From Oscheius onirici (lineage: Eukaryota > Nematoda > Chromadorea > Rhabditida > Rhabditidae), in assembly GCA_932521025.1 (NCBI GenBank), contig OW051472.1:4092001-4156000 (forward strand): a stretch of 64,000 nucleotides of DNA, written 5' to 3'. The notes beneath the pieces are model-generated. The model was not told where the DNA came from. It worked only from the letters and a program-made list of their open reading frames with translations, and did no database searches. Numbering within the stretch: the first letter of the stretch is position 1; each line of letters opens with the position of its first letter. A program made the translations under genes and the position numbers. Below are positions 20,544 to 31,861 of the stretch, in pieces.

Positions 20544-23500
20544 TCACCAGACTCGCATTGTAATGAGACGCCATAATACCTCCCAGCCGTACAGTTTACT
20601 CTGAACCAGAATTTTTGAAAAGAGTGGAAATAACGTACTATCATCATTACGGAATCCTTCTTCCTCTCTTTCGACACTTTTTCCTTTTCTTCCGGTTCAT
20701 ACGAGACCTCTCTCGTTGAGTACTCCTCGTCTTCTTCCTCAGTCGATTCATTCGACGAAAGTTCAGGATAATATTCGTCGTCGGATTCTGACTCGGACGA
20801 ATTTCCAAACTCGCTGTCACTTGGATTGTCCTCGAAGATATCCATTCCTACAGTTTTTATATCAAAATGCGTATGGATTGAAACAAACCCCAATCTTTTG
20901 GAATCCCGAACCGAAGTCGTCGAAGTTCATTCGGTTTGCTGATATTCCCGTCTACACTCACTCGAACGTCGCCATATTCGGAGAATCGTTCATTCTGAAA
21001 AGTGTTATTCAAGCAAGAAGCGAACACAACCTGCTCCTTCCTTTTCATCATGTACGGCAGTGGAAAAGTGACGCCTTCGATTATCTTCTCGCAGATGTCT
21101 TTGTACTCCGCTCTATCGACAATCTGCGTTTCCAGCATGATCATGGCAGCGTAGAGAACGTGATAATGTTCACCTTAATCGGACAAGTAAACTTCTAGAC
21201 AAAGAACTGACTGATGCATTTTGAGAAGAGATCGAGTAGATCCGCAAAATTGGAACTGAAGTTGAGCTTTGCGGTCTCATAGAGATCAGAGATTCCGACA
21301 GAGGACAGGAAAATTTCTCGCGGACCAACCAGGGATTGTCTCTGAAAATTTTTTGTCGTTATATTTATTGCAAACCAACTTGGTCTACAATCCTCCTGTT
21401 GAGTTTATGGTATTCGCGATTCGTCTCTTTCTTGTAAATGACCATTTGTCGTGCCCAGATCGGTTGAGGATACTTGACGTATCCAGACGCGCACGGGAAC
21501 AGTTTTTTCCATTTTGATCGATTTTCCTCTGAGGCACAGCGTTCTTTGGAAGATGTCTCGGAACCGTAAAGTTCTTCGACTGGTTTTGCATTTTTCGAGA
21601 CACGAACTCTCTGGTCCTAACCTAAATTTTGCGAAGAATAAAAGTAAAATGTTACTCCGTAATCTTTGGTCAATATCTGGTAACTGTCGACTGAAATCTG
21701 TTGTTCCAATTTCCAATTGAATTCTTCTGACCGCTTTTCGGCCATAAAGTTTTTCGCAATTGTTGATTGGGCTCGTGCTGGGGCTGAAAGGGTACAAAAT
21801 TTGTATGCAGAAATTGGGGCAAAATACCGTAAATTCGATCCTCGTCGTTTCGGCCGCTGTTTCTGTCAGTTACGTCTGCCGAATGTGGATTTTCTTGATG
21901 AAAAGCCTAAAAATTAGACAGGTGTGATCAAAAAGACTAACTGTTTCGCAGACGGTAATAGACGGGAGTAGCGTTTCGAAAACACCGACGCGAGAGTTGA
22001 CGTTGAGTGAAAATCCTGTGTTAATGAACTTATGTAGCTTCAAGTTCGCACACTTTAAATTAGCCAGAGGATAGTTGATTTTTCTAAATCCATTTTAAGG
22101 TCTCTGTACGTCTGTCTGTCTGTGTGTCTGAAGCTCTAATTGAGGATAAAGAGATGGAGCTTTGAGCGCACACTGAAGGGGAAAGGAATTAGTAGTAACA
22201 AGTTTAGACAAGTCACTATTGGGAGACTGCTTCTGTATTCGGTAGTTCCCATACAGAAACCGATTTCGAGTGGTTCAGACCAAGGAATATATGGGGTGAC
22301 AGTAGGTAACTTTTAGCCCTGGAAGGGCGTTGCAAACCTTGTAGACTAAGTTTAAAAAAATAGTCTACGTTTGATTGAGAACATCGTTGACGGCATGGCC
22401 TTCCCACATCAAAGTCCGCATTTTCAATTGATAGAGCCATTCGATCGGATCGAAAGAGTTGGGCCTGGTCTCGTACTCGCGTTGGTCATCCAGTCCGTAT
22501 ACTAGTTTGAGAGCCAAAAGAATATAAGCTAGGATTTTCGTTTCGATTGTAATGAAAACGCTAAATTTAGATAAGAAGCACGTGGAATGAGAATTTACTC
22601 TTTGTTGCCTCTGCCGAACCAGTCCTGTCGTTGGACTAGTTTCTGAGAAATACATGGATTGAATCTGCCCTAAAATAGTCTTAGAACCTTGCTTAAGCAA
22701 AAAAAACCTCGGAGATATCGCCTTGCTGCGTCAGAAAACCGTTGTCGAAAAATTCGGCAAGCGGAGCACAGTCCATTAGAATCAAAACCCGCTCCATCAT
22801 ATCTGTTGGAAGATTTAGGTTGTACAGATAGCGAGCAACTAACTGAAGCAGATTGAACAAAATATTAGAAATGAAATACCTGAGAATAGCCTGGAGAAAC
22901 GAGGGATGTTTCGATGGCGACAAACTGATGTAGCCAGGAGCAGGTTCGATAGAACTCGTATAGGGGCATACTCTGAGTGTCTTAGGTATTATAAATTGGA
23001 AATAAAAAGACTTACCAATGAATTAATGTAGTTCACTTCGTTTGTATATCCTCGCCCGCCACTAGTTTTTTCGCCTTGGAGGGTGAGCTGCACCATTTCG
23101 CCAAAAATCTTCCCACGGTCTTCGCGAATCCATCTAAACTAATCAATGCTTCGTTACTTTAAGAATAGACCTGACGATGTCGGAAATGGTGACCCAGACG
23201 CAACCAGAAGAAACTGACGCCAAATATAATACGGCTACAACAATATCCATATTCAGATACATCTGTTCCGCTCGTTCTTTGACGCTTTTCCCGACATTCG
23301 TTTCAATGACCTCTAGCTGACTCTGCGAATATGCTTCCTCTCTTCTCTGAAAACAAAAAGTTTAGTGAAAAAAAAAAGAAAAACCGTTTGATTAGCCTCA
23401 TCGTCCTCTGAACTCAGTTCAAAGTTCTCTGTCATACGCGTTTCTTGTAAAAACTCCCAGGCATCTTTCGTCTGTTCGAGCTCTTCTTTTCCCTTTTTCT

Positions 23501-24269
23501 TTTTTTCTAGCTTTAGCCGTTTCAAGTTTTCAGCGATGGCATTTTTGCTCTTCTTAATTATTACGGCCTTTTTGAACATTTGGTCCGCATCCTCCGTATA
23601 TTCGTCTTCGACAAAGGCCACGCCGCAAGACTGCAGATATAACTGGGCGATGCCATGCACATGTTTCTAAGCTTTTAGGTAAAAAGAAAAAGAAAGGATT
23701 GAAACTTGATAGTGTTCTGGAAATCCTAGCTCAACCACCATCATGCTTGACAATTTTCGAAGGACTTTGGCGAAGCTACCGATGCGAGATGATGTTGCAC
23801 CGATGTTGCACTCTTTTGAATGGCGAGCTGAATCATTTCTGAAAAATATCTAATAAATTTAGCAGAAAAAAAAACATACAATTCTTCGGTATAAGTATCG
23901 GGTAATGTTGGATTTTCTGGTGTTATAGCCGCTGGTTTTCTCTAAAAGTTTTGTCTTCAAAGTTAATAAAAATTGCCAACTTTTTTATTTCTGGTTTTTG
24001 GAGCCTGAGTGGCTAGACCTTCCTCTTCTACGACGGCTCCTTCTCTCGTCGGCTTTGCTTTTGGTGTTTTCAAGAATTGCGACATGGCTGCTCCCATCGC
24101 AAGATCTTCGTCATCATCGACTTCGAAAAACTCCTGATAAATTGGATTGATTTAGTGGAGAGTGAAGGCAAACTTCGATTTGTTCGCTACATGTTGCACA
24201 GAAGAGTTTCCCATCTCTCATAACCGTAGTTGTGCCTCTGCATCTTCGACACGGTCTTGGTTTGCTCAT
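20544..24269 (-). CDS. TAF1B: TAF1B/Rrn7-type RNA polymerase I initiation factor
   Basis: Starts at 24269 with a zinc ribbon (C-R-R-C-x14-C-A-T-C), as in the TFIIB-like SL1 subunit. Then come an acidic/basic linker and a cyclin-fold part: QLYLQSCGVAFV (near 23630), LVARYLYNLNLPTDMMERVL (near 22800) and the conserved ILAYILLALKLVYGLDD (near 22500). The frame reaches an apparent stop at 22365. The same spot is also a good splice donor (CAAAC|gtagac), and exons down to 20544 continue in phase (RIQLEIGTTDFSRQLPD, WKKLFPCASGYVKYPQPIW, DIFEDNPSDSEF with a Glu/Ser-rich tail). I favour one long gene with a ~570-bp intron (about 22366-21798) carrying a repeat copy. Role: bridges RNA polymerase I to the rDNA promoter. 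Divergent from the CHIP gene. Confidence 0.8.
22090..22347 (+). repeat. Dispersed repeat family, copy B
   Basis: Has the family head (aggtctctgtacgtctgtctgtc...gtgtctgaagct), the middle block with gcgcacac...aaggggaaaggaattagt...gtaacaagtttagacaagtca, and the tail ttagccctggaagggcgttgcaaaccttgta. It lies inside an intron of the TAF1B gene, antisense to it. Confidence 0.75.
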
Positions 24270-24647
24270 CTAATAAGCTTTTTATCTGAAAATTGATAGA
24301 GCTTTATTCATAGAAGTGCCACAGAAATTAAAAATGTAGAAGAAAATACCCTTTTGAAAGCGCGCCTTTTTGTCAAAGATCAATTTTTGTGGCGGCACTT
24401 TCGAAAAATATTCTCACTTTTTTGGTGGTTCGTTGGCTTCTTTTTTTCCAAGATTTCTCAGTTTTCTGTAAAAGTAATAAGAGGGAATTGCAGCTGAAGT
24501 ATTTGGAGGCGCTTTTTGTTCGCTGTGAGAATCTGTCTTCATTTATTGCCCAGCTGTTCGCTGGCCTTCCAGGTATGCTGTCTCATTCTCCCTTCTCACT
24601 CTAAAAATTTTTTAAGATTAATCTTGGGTTCCAAATTTAGCAAAAAG
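24270..24647. promoter_or_regulatory. Divergent TAF1B / CHIP promoter interval
   Basis: A 378-bp gap between two oppositely oriented housekeeping starts. It contains gaaagcgcgcctttttgtc, a GC-rich core in AT-rich DNA with loose resemblance to an E2F half site, and a TTTAG acceptor at 24640 just before the CHIP ATG. Confidence 0.4.
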
Positions 24648-25814
24648 ATGCCGCACGAGTCGGCCGAGGAATTGAAGGCCCAGGGAAACAAATACTTTCA
24701 CTCGAGGCACTACAAGGAGGCCATTGATTTGTACACGAAGGCGATCAACAAAGACAATCGAGTCTCAACATATTTTACAAACCGAGCCTTGTGTTATATT
24801 AACGTTAGTTTATCTTACGATCTTTAAAACAATTTTTTCCAGCTGAATCGCTTCCGTGAAGGATCTGTTGATTGCCTGAAAGCTTGCGAACTCGACAAAA
24901 ATAGTGTTAAGGTGGTTTTATTTGAGTTTTTCACTTTTCAATTTTTAGGGTTACTATTTCCTAGGCCGTTGCCATGTACAGTTAGAAAATTTTGACGAAG
25001 CCATCAAACATCTTGCCAAAGCTATAGACCTTGCTGAACATCAAAAGGTTGGTCGTTTAAGCCTGACATAGGTTCCTAGGCTTCATTTTATAATTTCCAC
25101 ATTTTCCAAACCGAAATTAGACTATTAAGGCAAACTTTGGCGATGAAATCCACAATCAGTTGCGAATTGCCCGTCGTGAAAAGTTCAAAAAAGAGGAGGA
25201 CAAACGAATTCAAGAAGAAATTGGTCTTGTCAGCTTTGTCGAAAAGTAAATTGCTCATTCGATTTAAAACAAAGTAACTTGCAGGCTAATTGACGATGAT
25301 CTCTCTCGAAAAATCGGACACATGGCAATAAAAGGCGAGATTGTTTCTGAGAAAGAACAGGCTAGGATGATTCATGAAGCCGAGCTTTATAAATCACAAC
25401 TCAACAGCCTTCTAGCTCAGGTTAGTCGTCGTTGTTTCTCAAGAAATAAGCTTTCCAGGTAGATGAAAAGCGTAGACGACGAGAAATCCCTGATTACCTC
25501 TGTGGAAAAATCTCGTTCGAGCTGATGAAGGATCCTGTCATCACACCTTCCGGAATCACTTACGATCGAGATGACATCAAAAAACACCTTCAACGCGTCG
25601 GTATGTCTGTTGACCTTTGCCATTTATGCAAATACTTTTCAGGTCACTTCGATCCTGTCACAAGAGCTCCTCTAAAAGAAGATGATCTTGTTCCCAACCT
25701 CGCTATGAAAGGTACTTGCGTTTTGTATTCTCTTAATCGATATTTTTAGAAGTAGTTGAAGCCTTTATGGTCGACAACCCCTGGGCCGAATTTGACGACG
25801 TCGGCGGCGTCTAA
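24648..25814 (+). CDS. chn-1: CHIP/STUB1 co-chaperone E3 ubiquitin ligase
   Basis: About 270 residues in several short exons. The N-terminal TPR repeats ([51 protein letters not shown]) bind the C-terminus of Hsp70/Hsp90. A charged helical hairpin follows ([18 protein letters not shown]). The C-terminal U-box reads [23 protein letters not shown] ... [10 protein letters not shown] and recruits an E2 enzyme. It ends [24 protein letters not shown], normal for the family. Start at 24648 fits the family start, and an acceptor-like tttag lies 8 bp upstream, suggesting trans-splicing. Role: ubiquitylation of chaperone-bound misfolded proteins. Confidence 0.95.
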
Positions 25815-26011
25815 ATTGACCAACTTCTGTGTACCTTATTTCTCGAGCGGGTTCTTCTTTTTCTCTACACACTCCCCTTTGTCCCGGTTGGCCCTTACTC
25901 AATTTGTATAGTTTCACTAAGCTTTACCTTCGGCTGTAAATGTGATAATGTATTTCACATGTTTCAATCGATATGATTAGACGAAAGTTGACGAAAGACA
26001 ATTGCTTTTAC

Positions 26012-26359
26012 TTTCACAAGCTTTGCGAGTGCTTCCTCAAGCGCTCCTCAGCGATTCTACCAAGGCCAGAATCTACTGTGGAAAGAAGAGGATTCCAATC
26101 CCAGAACTGCGACACAGCGGGATTGTCAAGTCCACACTTATGGCAACGATGCTCGTCTCTACAGTGATTCCACCAAGTCAAGCAGCCGTCTACCCGAACA
26201 AGAAGACAACTCCAATCAAGAAGATGTCTTCACGACTCGGTCAGGATGTCACCTCCTGGATGAGAAGAAACTGGGCAGTGGTCGAGACCCAAGAGCGGCG
26301 AAGGATTCCAAGAAACGACCGTTTCTGCATGATACCCCTCGATTCCATCAAAATAAACT
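26012..26359 (+). repeat. 348-bp duplicated segment, locus 1 (possible last exon)
   Basis: Identical by eye over its length to 32911-33258. Three frames are open through most of it. One without an ATG looks most like coding sequence (CQVHTYGNDARLYSDSTK ... CHLLDEKKLGSGRDPRAAKD) and ends just past the segment with an adjacent AATAAA. Another, ATG-led, contains NKKTTPIKKMSSRLGQDV. I do not recognise either product. This locus lies between the CHIP gene and the 3' end of the mucin-like gene, and may be the final exon of an unrecognised transcript. Confidence 0.7.
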
Positions 26360-26411
26360 GATATAAAATTGCATAGGAAGACAACTTTATTATCTTTCGA
26401 ATCTCATGAAA

Positions 26412-27178
26412 TCATACAAGGAGGAGGAGAGTAGTCGCCAAAACGGAAGTCAAGTAAACCGAGGCTGTACTCGTTGGCGTCGTTGTAATGACTGAATTTG
26501 GTTAGGATTTTTGTTAATTTTAGATGAAAGTACCTGGAGCAGTTGTAGGTGCAGCAGTCGACGTCGAGTATGTGGTGACGACAGTGGAAGAACTACTGTC
26601 CGTGGAACCAGTGACAACTGTTCCGTTTCCGGTAGTCATGGTAGTAGAAGCGATGGCATCGGTAGTTCTGGAGGCTCGAGATGTGGACGCGCCTTTAGTA
26701 GAAGTAGTGACCGGAGGAGCGGCAGTGATCGAAACAGGCGTAGTCTGAGGCTTGGCTGTACTGCCAGTAGTGGTTGTCACAACCGGCACAGTGGTCGTCG
26801 CAGACGTAGTATCCGGCTTCGCGGTACTGCCAGTAGTGGTTGTACTAGTAACAGCAGCGGACGTAGTTTGTGGCTTGGTGGTAGTGTCTTGCGGAGTAAC
26901 TGTGGAAGTAGTCGCTGATCCAGTGGTTTTAGATCCAACAGTAGTTGTTGTATCGACAACAATAGTTTTTGAAGTGACTGTAGTGGGAGCAGTGGTACTA
27001 CCAGTTGTTGTTGGCACCGGAGTTGAGGTGACTACAGAGGAGGACTGAGCAGAGGTCGTTTTGAGAGTTGTACTGTCGTCGGCCAATACACTCAGAACTA
27101 AAAAGAATAGGTTTCTTTCCAATTCGAAGACAATTTACCCACGAAAAGAAGGCTGTAAAGGGCAGTAGAGATCTTCAT
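26412..27178 (-). CDS. GPI-anchored mucin-like Thr/Ser-rich surface protein
   Basis: Three exons. Exon 1 (27178-~27140) plus the start of exon 2 give a signal peptide (MKISTALYSLLFVVLSVLA). Exon 2 encodes ~175 residues almost entirely of Thr, Ser, Val, Ala and Pro with repeated TTTTGSTAKP-type units, a heavy O-glycosylation substrate. Exon 2 runs into a frame-closing stop at 26520, but a GT donor just before it joins in phase to a last exon ending with a hydrophobic C-terminus (ASVYLTSVLATTLLLLV, stop 26412), the layout of a GPI-anchor signal. Likely cuticle, surface-coat or luminal glycoprotein. The long Val-rich open frames on the plus strand here are antisense shadows. Confidence 0.75.
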
Positions 27179-28505
27179 TGCTTGTGGAAACTGAAACAAT
27201 ACACGTATCCAAATAAAAGAGAGCTTATAGAAAAAAGGATGTTCTTATCGAAAGGAATGTACAGTCAGAGCGAGAGAAAGTGACTATACTGTTGAGGAAA
27301 AGGTTGCCTAATCCTGTATTGAAAGAGACTGAAATGAAAAGAGTCGGCCGGTCGCCCATGACGTGACCGTTTGAGGTCTCTATATGTTTCCGTTTTCGCC
27401 CCTATATGTCAGGAAGAAGACGGTCTGAGCTCCGCCCTTGAATTTAAAAAGGGGCATTGGCTCAAGAGAACGCAAAATTGCATAGTTAGGTGATACGAGA
27501 GTGATATCAGAACTGCTCCTGATCATCCATAAAAAAGGATGGTTCGTACTGATGAGTGAGAATGAGTGGCAGTATATTTGTACTGATACCGTTGTTGTTC
27601 TAATAGACAGAACAATACGTTCCTGTTTGGAGACACATTCAAGTGGAAGTAGAGCGGAAGACTGAAAAATTCCAGGCCGAGTTCTCCCTAATAAGGCCCA
27701 CGATAAGACGCTTAAAATATTTGAAGAAGAGTCATTATCATCAGGATGAGTGAGTTATATCAGCACAGTCTGACTTCCGGGAAAAACATTCCTTTCGTTC
27801 AGTTATGCAATATGATTCACATTTTTTTTGTAAACTTGTTGTGTTCCAAATACGAGCACAGTCACAGAGCGCTTCGAACAACTGACTACCCCCAATGACT
27901 CTCGCTCTAAATCTCAACTCATTTTGATGAAGGGGATTCCGTGGACCTTTCTGGTTATCAGACCACAAATACAGGGCGTTCACTCTGGCGTCACAAAGAT
28001 GATTCCATTGTCAAATAATCCTTCTCCTTGTTGCAATAGCCTTTGGCGTCTACGCGAGGAGGAGAGATAAGGGTCGAGGAGAGGCTTGGACTCGCATCGT
28101 AGGGGACTAGCAAGAAGTATTTTGAACTGTTTTTGTAACATACATAGAGAGGATCATGTTCTACAACATGCCAACTGCATTTGTGACTGAAATTTCGTCT
28201 TGATGCCCCTCATTCTCAAGCTGTCTCGACACCAAATATTTTTGTCTTCTTTCAGAATTGGATTAAAAATGTTTCAATTTGTTTTTCCTTGTCGTATCTT
28301 ATCTTCTAAATTTCAGACTCGGTAGAATCTGACAGAAAACAGCTCTGGAGCAACGTCGAGAAAGAAATGTGAACTGTGCCGATGTTCACCTAAGGATGAA
28401 GGTTTGTCGCAGAGGACTATGAACAAGTCTTATATAATGGATCAAACAAATCACAAAATTAACTTTATTGCTATGTACCCGTGCAACTGAGATCATGGAA
28501 ACAGA
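27179..28505. other. Mostly intergenic, one Cys-containing ORF
   Basis: The minus-strand frame 27741-27983 encodes ~80 residues with a cysteine-rich end (CDCARIWNTTSLQKKCESYC) that could be an exon of a secreted protein, but I found no signal peptide or joining exons. A short C/D-like pair of boxes near 27547-27590 was considered and not accepted. AATAAA for the MAM gene lies at about 28461 on the minus strand. Confidence 0.35.
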
Positions 28506-30136
28506 TTAGAAAGACCGACAAGCAGACTGACTGTATAGAGGATCGAAGAGGTCTATTTGATCCACGGCCACGTACGAATATTCGTTCCGAAGTTTCGAGG
28601 CTGTCACTTCGATCTGAAAATATGTTAAGCAAAATTAACAGCGCTACATATTCGTAGGTTCCGTTCAACAGGACGATCTTCTCGCAGACCCATCGTCGTA
28701 GATATGAACTGTTCTCATACAAACTGAAAATATGGCTGTATTCACAAGTCCACTTACTTAGATTTGTTGTCCTTTTCATCAGCTATCGCCAGCTTCAGGG
28801 CAGTTCCAGCTCCTCCCAAAAAATAGCAGAATTCCAAAGCAAAAGGTCTGCTGAAAGTAAAAGGACCAAGTTGGAAGGAGTAAGTTCCCGGGCCTGTAGC
28901 ATAGGCGAAGCTTCCCTCTGAAAGTACTTTCATTCACTTCAAAAAGAGAGCTTACCCAAAGTTTTGTTGACTCCACTCATTGGATTACCAACTGCTTTTC
29001 TCGACGTCTTCCAGCCACTTCCTTTCAGTCTCTTCAGACAATTTCCCGTATCAAAGTTACACTTCAAATTCTTGCAGGCTTTCGAGTCGATTTTTGGCGA
29101 AAGTGTTGTGTGAGGGACTTAAAGGACTGTTTGATAGTTTCAATACATAAACCCACTCATTTGGCACTCATAGATGGCGGAAGCGTTGTAGCTGATGTCG
29201 TCGATGGCTGCCACTCCTCCTTGTTTTCCGAAGGCGTTCAGTGTGAAATTGTATGCTTCGATTACAATCTAGAGTTGGCTAACTTAAATATTCAAATGAA
29301 AAAAGATACTTCGAAAGTTTGAGTAACTGTTCCGGGAATGATCACCTCGGCCATTTTGCTGTCGTTTCTCTTCACGGGTTCACTGCACCAGTCGTAACGT
29401 TTTCCCATAGAAGGTGGTCTAAAACTGTGTTTTGATTCGAAGAAAAAAGGTTAACCTGATACAGACTCGAATTCGTACATTGGGAGTAGCCCAATGTCTG
29501 AATCGAACGACGCCATCTCCTTCCTGACACTGTATAGGGTCACTGACAAGAAGAGCCGAATGCTGGGCTGGGACAAGTTTGTCAGTACCGACGATGAGAA
29601 AAAAGCCGTCTGGAGAGTCTTTCTTTGCAAAGAGAAGACTTCCTTCTTCCTGTCCCCATCGGCCTCTCATCCGTGTAAAGTCCAGCTCGTCTCTGGTCCC
29701 GTCACAAGAGTTGTCCTCGTTTCTCCAATGACAAGATCGAGTCAGAAGAGAGTCAAAGTCGAAACATTCTAGATCACAGGTACAGGAGATGACTACTTGT
29801 CCGAACGGAGAGCCTAATAGAAAGTAGGAATAGAAAAGGAGAGAACTTACTGTGTTTATAGAAAGGAAACCAAAGATCCACGTCTGTATTTCCGCCAAGC
29901 TGTTCTGAAATAGAAACCGATTGAATCATCCCGCACTCTCTATGAACAATAACTCGTTTTTATCCAGTTTTGTGAAAGCTTTGTTCTAAAGAAAATGACT
30001 TGTCCAACTAACTTCTCATCATCCTTAGTTCAGAACTGAACTGCCCGACGTCGATAATGTTACTCGTAAAACATCCACCGTGGAGAAGATGAAAGTTGGC
30101 AAAAAGAAGGAGCGGGAGGGTCAGCGGCAGACGCAT
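28506..30136 (-). CDS. Secreted protein with two MAM-like modules
   Basis: The signal peptide is MRLPLTLPLLLFANFHLLHG (start 30136). Module 1 begins C-T-C-D-L-E-C-F-D-F-D-S and continues with C-H-W-R-N-E-D, L-D-F-T-R-M-R-G, a Gly/Phe strand (DGFFLIVGTDK), DPIQCQEGDGVVRFRHWATP and VRIRVCIR, the usual strand order of MAM domains. Module 2 repeats the plan (CNFDTGNCLKRLKGSGWKTS, GTYSFQLGPFTFSRPFALEF, VAVDQIDLFDPLYSQSAC) and ends at 28506. About 400 residues, no transmembrane segment seen, so probably secreted matrix or adhesion protein. MAM domains mediate cell adhesion; the specific partner is unknown. The next upstream gene on the same strand starts at 30693. Confidence 0.75.
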
Positions 30137-30386
30137 TGTCTCTCTTCTGTGTCCACAAGAACAGCCTCGAAGACCGGACTCGCTTTCTTCTCGATTTTTT
30201 CCCAAACCAATATGTACTTTCTTCGAAAAGTTTTCGAATGCATTTCCGAGAGAAGTTTCGGTCTGGTAGAAACTGATTGGGATCGATAGCTGATAAGAGT
30301 CAAGCCACAAGAAGTCCCGCTAGCTGTTGGAAACTCATTTGAATCTTTTGGCTTTACTATATTTACATAAAACGGAACAAGAGATG

Positions 30387-30693
30387 TCACTTTTGTCTAT
30401 CAACCACTTCCTTGGACAGTTTTCTCATGTATTCGAGCACATCTCTCAATTTCTGTTCTTCTTCTATCAGCTGCCCCGCCTGTTTTGTCAGTTTCTTCAA
30501 CTCATCGTTGCCTGTTTTCTCAGTACCTTGACCAATGGTAATGGTCAGTGACCATTAGCAGTATCATCATTTGGAGAGGGCATTCTTTTCTGAAAATGAA
30601 ATGTGTTTCAATCCGGTTATAAAAAAACCACGTAATTGACAGCGAGAAAAGAATGACGCCGGTAATGAAGAGTCTTATCTGCTGACTGAGCAT
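30387..30693 (-). CDS. Small membrane / coiled-coil protein, reading frame in conflict
   Basis: Starts MLSQQIRLFITGVILFSLSIT (one hydrophobic segment). The downstream exon has two overlapping readings. In frame with the start it ends at ~30520 (DHYHWSRY). In a second frame the same exon begins MPSPNDDTANG and, after a ~20-bp interruption that includes a perfect palindrome (AATGGTCA-c-TGACCATT, 30533-30549), continues as a coiled coil (KKLTKQAGQLIEEEQKLRDV ... DRQK) to a stop at 30387. The coiled-coil part resembles the neighbouring small proteins. A small palindromic insertion may have broken a once-continuous gene. Confidence 0.4.
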
Positions 30694-31012
30694 GACAGTT
30701 CTGACACACATTCGCTTCGGAGCAATGTAAACCAAAGATAGGGGTTTCGTCGACAGCTTGCTGATTCACAGAGGACGTTTTGCACGAAAGGAATCGAATA
30801 AATGAGCACCCACGCACATTTAACATTCACAGATTGAGAGTAATGTAGACGACATTTTGGTTCTAGGAGAAATGAAACTAAGGAGTAGAGAAATGACACT
30901 CTAGAAGGAAGGAGGGAGAAAGAACAGAAAGTGAGAAGAGACTCGGAGGCCGATGAAATAGTAATAAAGGAAGAGTTTGAATAAACACAAAACTAGTTAT
31001 CCAGAATGTTTA

Positions 31013-31219
31013 TTATCCACCAGTGCTTGGTGTTCTTCGGTGTACATTCTGGACAATGTCTCTCATCTCGTCAGCCACATCTCTTAGTTCTTCCAGTTGT
31101 TCAGCTTCTGCTCGATTTTGCCTCTCTTGTTGGTCTCTTCCTTCTTGTTGTCCGACGGAGTCTTCATTTTGATGTTGCTGTTCCTTGAGGTTTTGGTCGT
31201 CTTCCCGATGTCCATCCAT
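31013..31219 (-). CDS. Small Gln/Glu-rich coiled-coil protein
   Basis: 68 residues starting MDGHREDDQNLKEQQHQNED, with the heptad-like stretch EAEQLEELRDVADEMRDIVQ and no cysteine, signal peptide or known domain. A longer in-frame N-terminus with a hydrophobic segment exists upstream (to ~31321), so a membrane-anchored form is possible. It lies 99 bp downstream of another small gene on the same strand, a spacing typical of nematode operons. It resembles the plus-strand proteins at 31661 and 34013 in size and heptad composition. Confidence 0.5.
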   Translation of the reverse strand: MDGHREDDQNLKEQQHQNEDSVGQQEGRDQQERQNRAEAEQLEELRDVADEMRDIVQNVHRRTPSTGG

Positions 31220-31317
31220 AGCAGATTTCTCCGACGAGGTGACAGACAGGTATATACAGACAGGTATATGTGAATATAAAAGGAGTACTCCAAAGGTTAT
31301 CTCCGTCTGCGCGACTA

Positions 31318-31624
31318 TCACCGTTTTCTCATCGACCAGCCCCCATATTCTGGAATTCCCTTCTGTTTCTTCATCATCTTACGTTCGCGGTGAGTTAGAA
31401 TTTCTCCTCCCTCGTAATGAATTTCTCTCAATAAATTTCTTTTGCTGAAATTGTGAAATTGTTGCTCACCGGTCTTATCGTGACAGATTCTGACTGCAAG
31501 ATAAGCGCCCACACATAAAAGAAGAGCCATCGGCCAGTTAGTAACCAGTCTCAACAGAGCCTTCACCAAAATCTACCGAGCTTCCAATTCTCCCGACATC
31601 CAAATTCTCCACCAAGGTATCCAT
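31318..31624 (-). CDS. Small single-pass membrane protein
   Basis: Exon 1 encodes only MDTL (31624-31613) and joins across a 40-bp intron to a long second exon: a hydrophobic segment (NWPMALLLCVGAYLAV) followed by a basic tail (REIHYEGGEILTHRERKMMK ... YGGWSMRKR). About 88 residues. The layout, a short N-terminal transmembrane helix and a charged C-terminal helix, is typical of small mitochondrial inner-membrane or assembly proteins, but I do not recognise the family. Its start lies only 37 bp from the divergent gene at 31661. Confidence 0.5.
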
Positions 31625-31660
31625 TCTCCAATACTACCTCTTATCTGAACTGTTCAGAAC

Positions 31661-31861
31661 ATGTCCGGAAACGACGATAGCGACTACGAGCAACAGGAAC
31701 GCGACAGAAGGGCACGAGAAGCTGACGAGATTGAAAAGGAACTTGAAATGGAAAGAAGGGAGTACGAACGGCTACAAGAGCAGGAAGCAAGGTACCAAGA
31801 TCACCTGGCCGAAATTGAAGCACTGGCTGCTGCTGCATTTGCACGAATGCAAGAGAACTAG
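31661..31861 (+). CDS. Small coiled-coil protein
   Basis: 66 residues, single exon, beginning MSGNDDSDYEQQERDRRARE. Almost all of it is a charged coiled coil (ELEMERREYERLQEQEARYQ) ending in an Ala-rich helix and MQEN. An acceptor-like ctgttcag lies 3 bp before the ATG. It is similar to the protein at 34013 (both end E-x2-A-L-A-x-A/L-x-x-x-R-M). No known domain. Confidence 0.6.
   Translation: MSGNDDSDYEQQERDRRAREADEIEKELEMERREYERLQEQEARYQDHLAEIEALAAAAFARMQEN

Noticed and set aside
20008-20574. 188-codon minus-strand ORF
   Set aside because: Overlaps the last TAF1B exon in another frame, Cys/Phe-rich, no splice or domain support.
26012-26359. Mitochondrial ribosomal protein L32 reading of the duplicated segment
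   Set aside because: The KKTTPIKKM stretch is suggestive but the required zinc-binding cysteines are absent in that frame.
26752-27048. Val-rich plus-strand ORF
   Set aside because: Antisense of the Thr-rich mucin-like exon.
27541-27592. Possible C/D-box snoRNA (tgatga ... ctga)
   Set aside because: Box C consensus imperfect, spacing only ~38 bases, terminal stem of three pairs; not enough.
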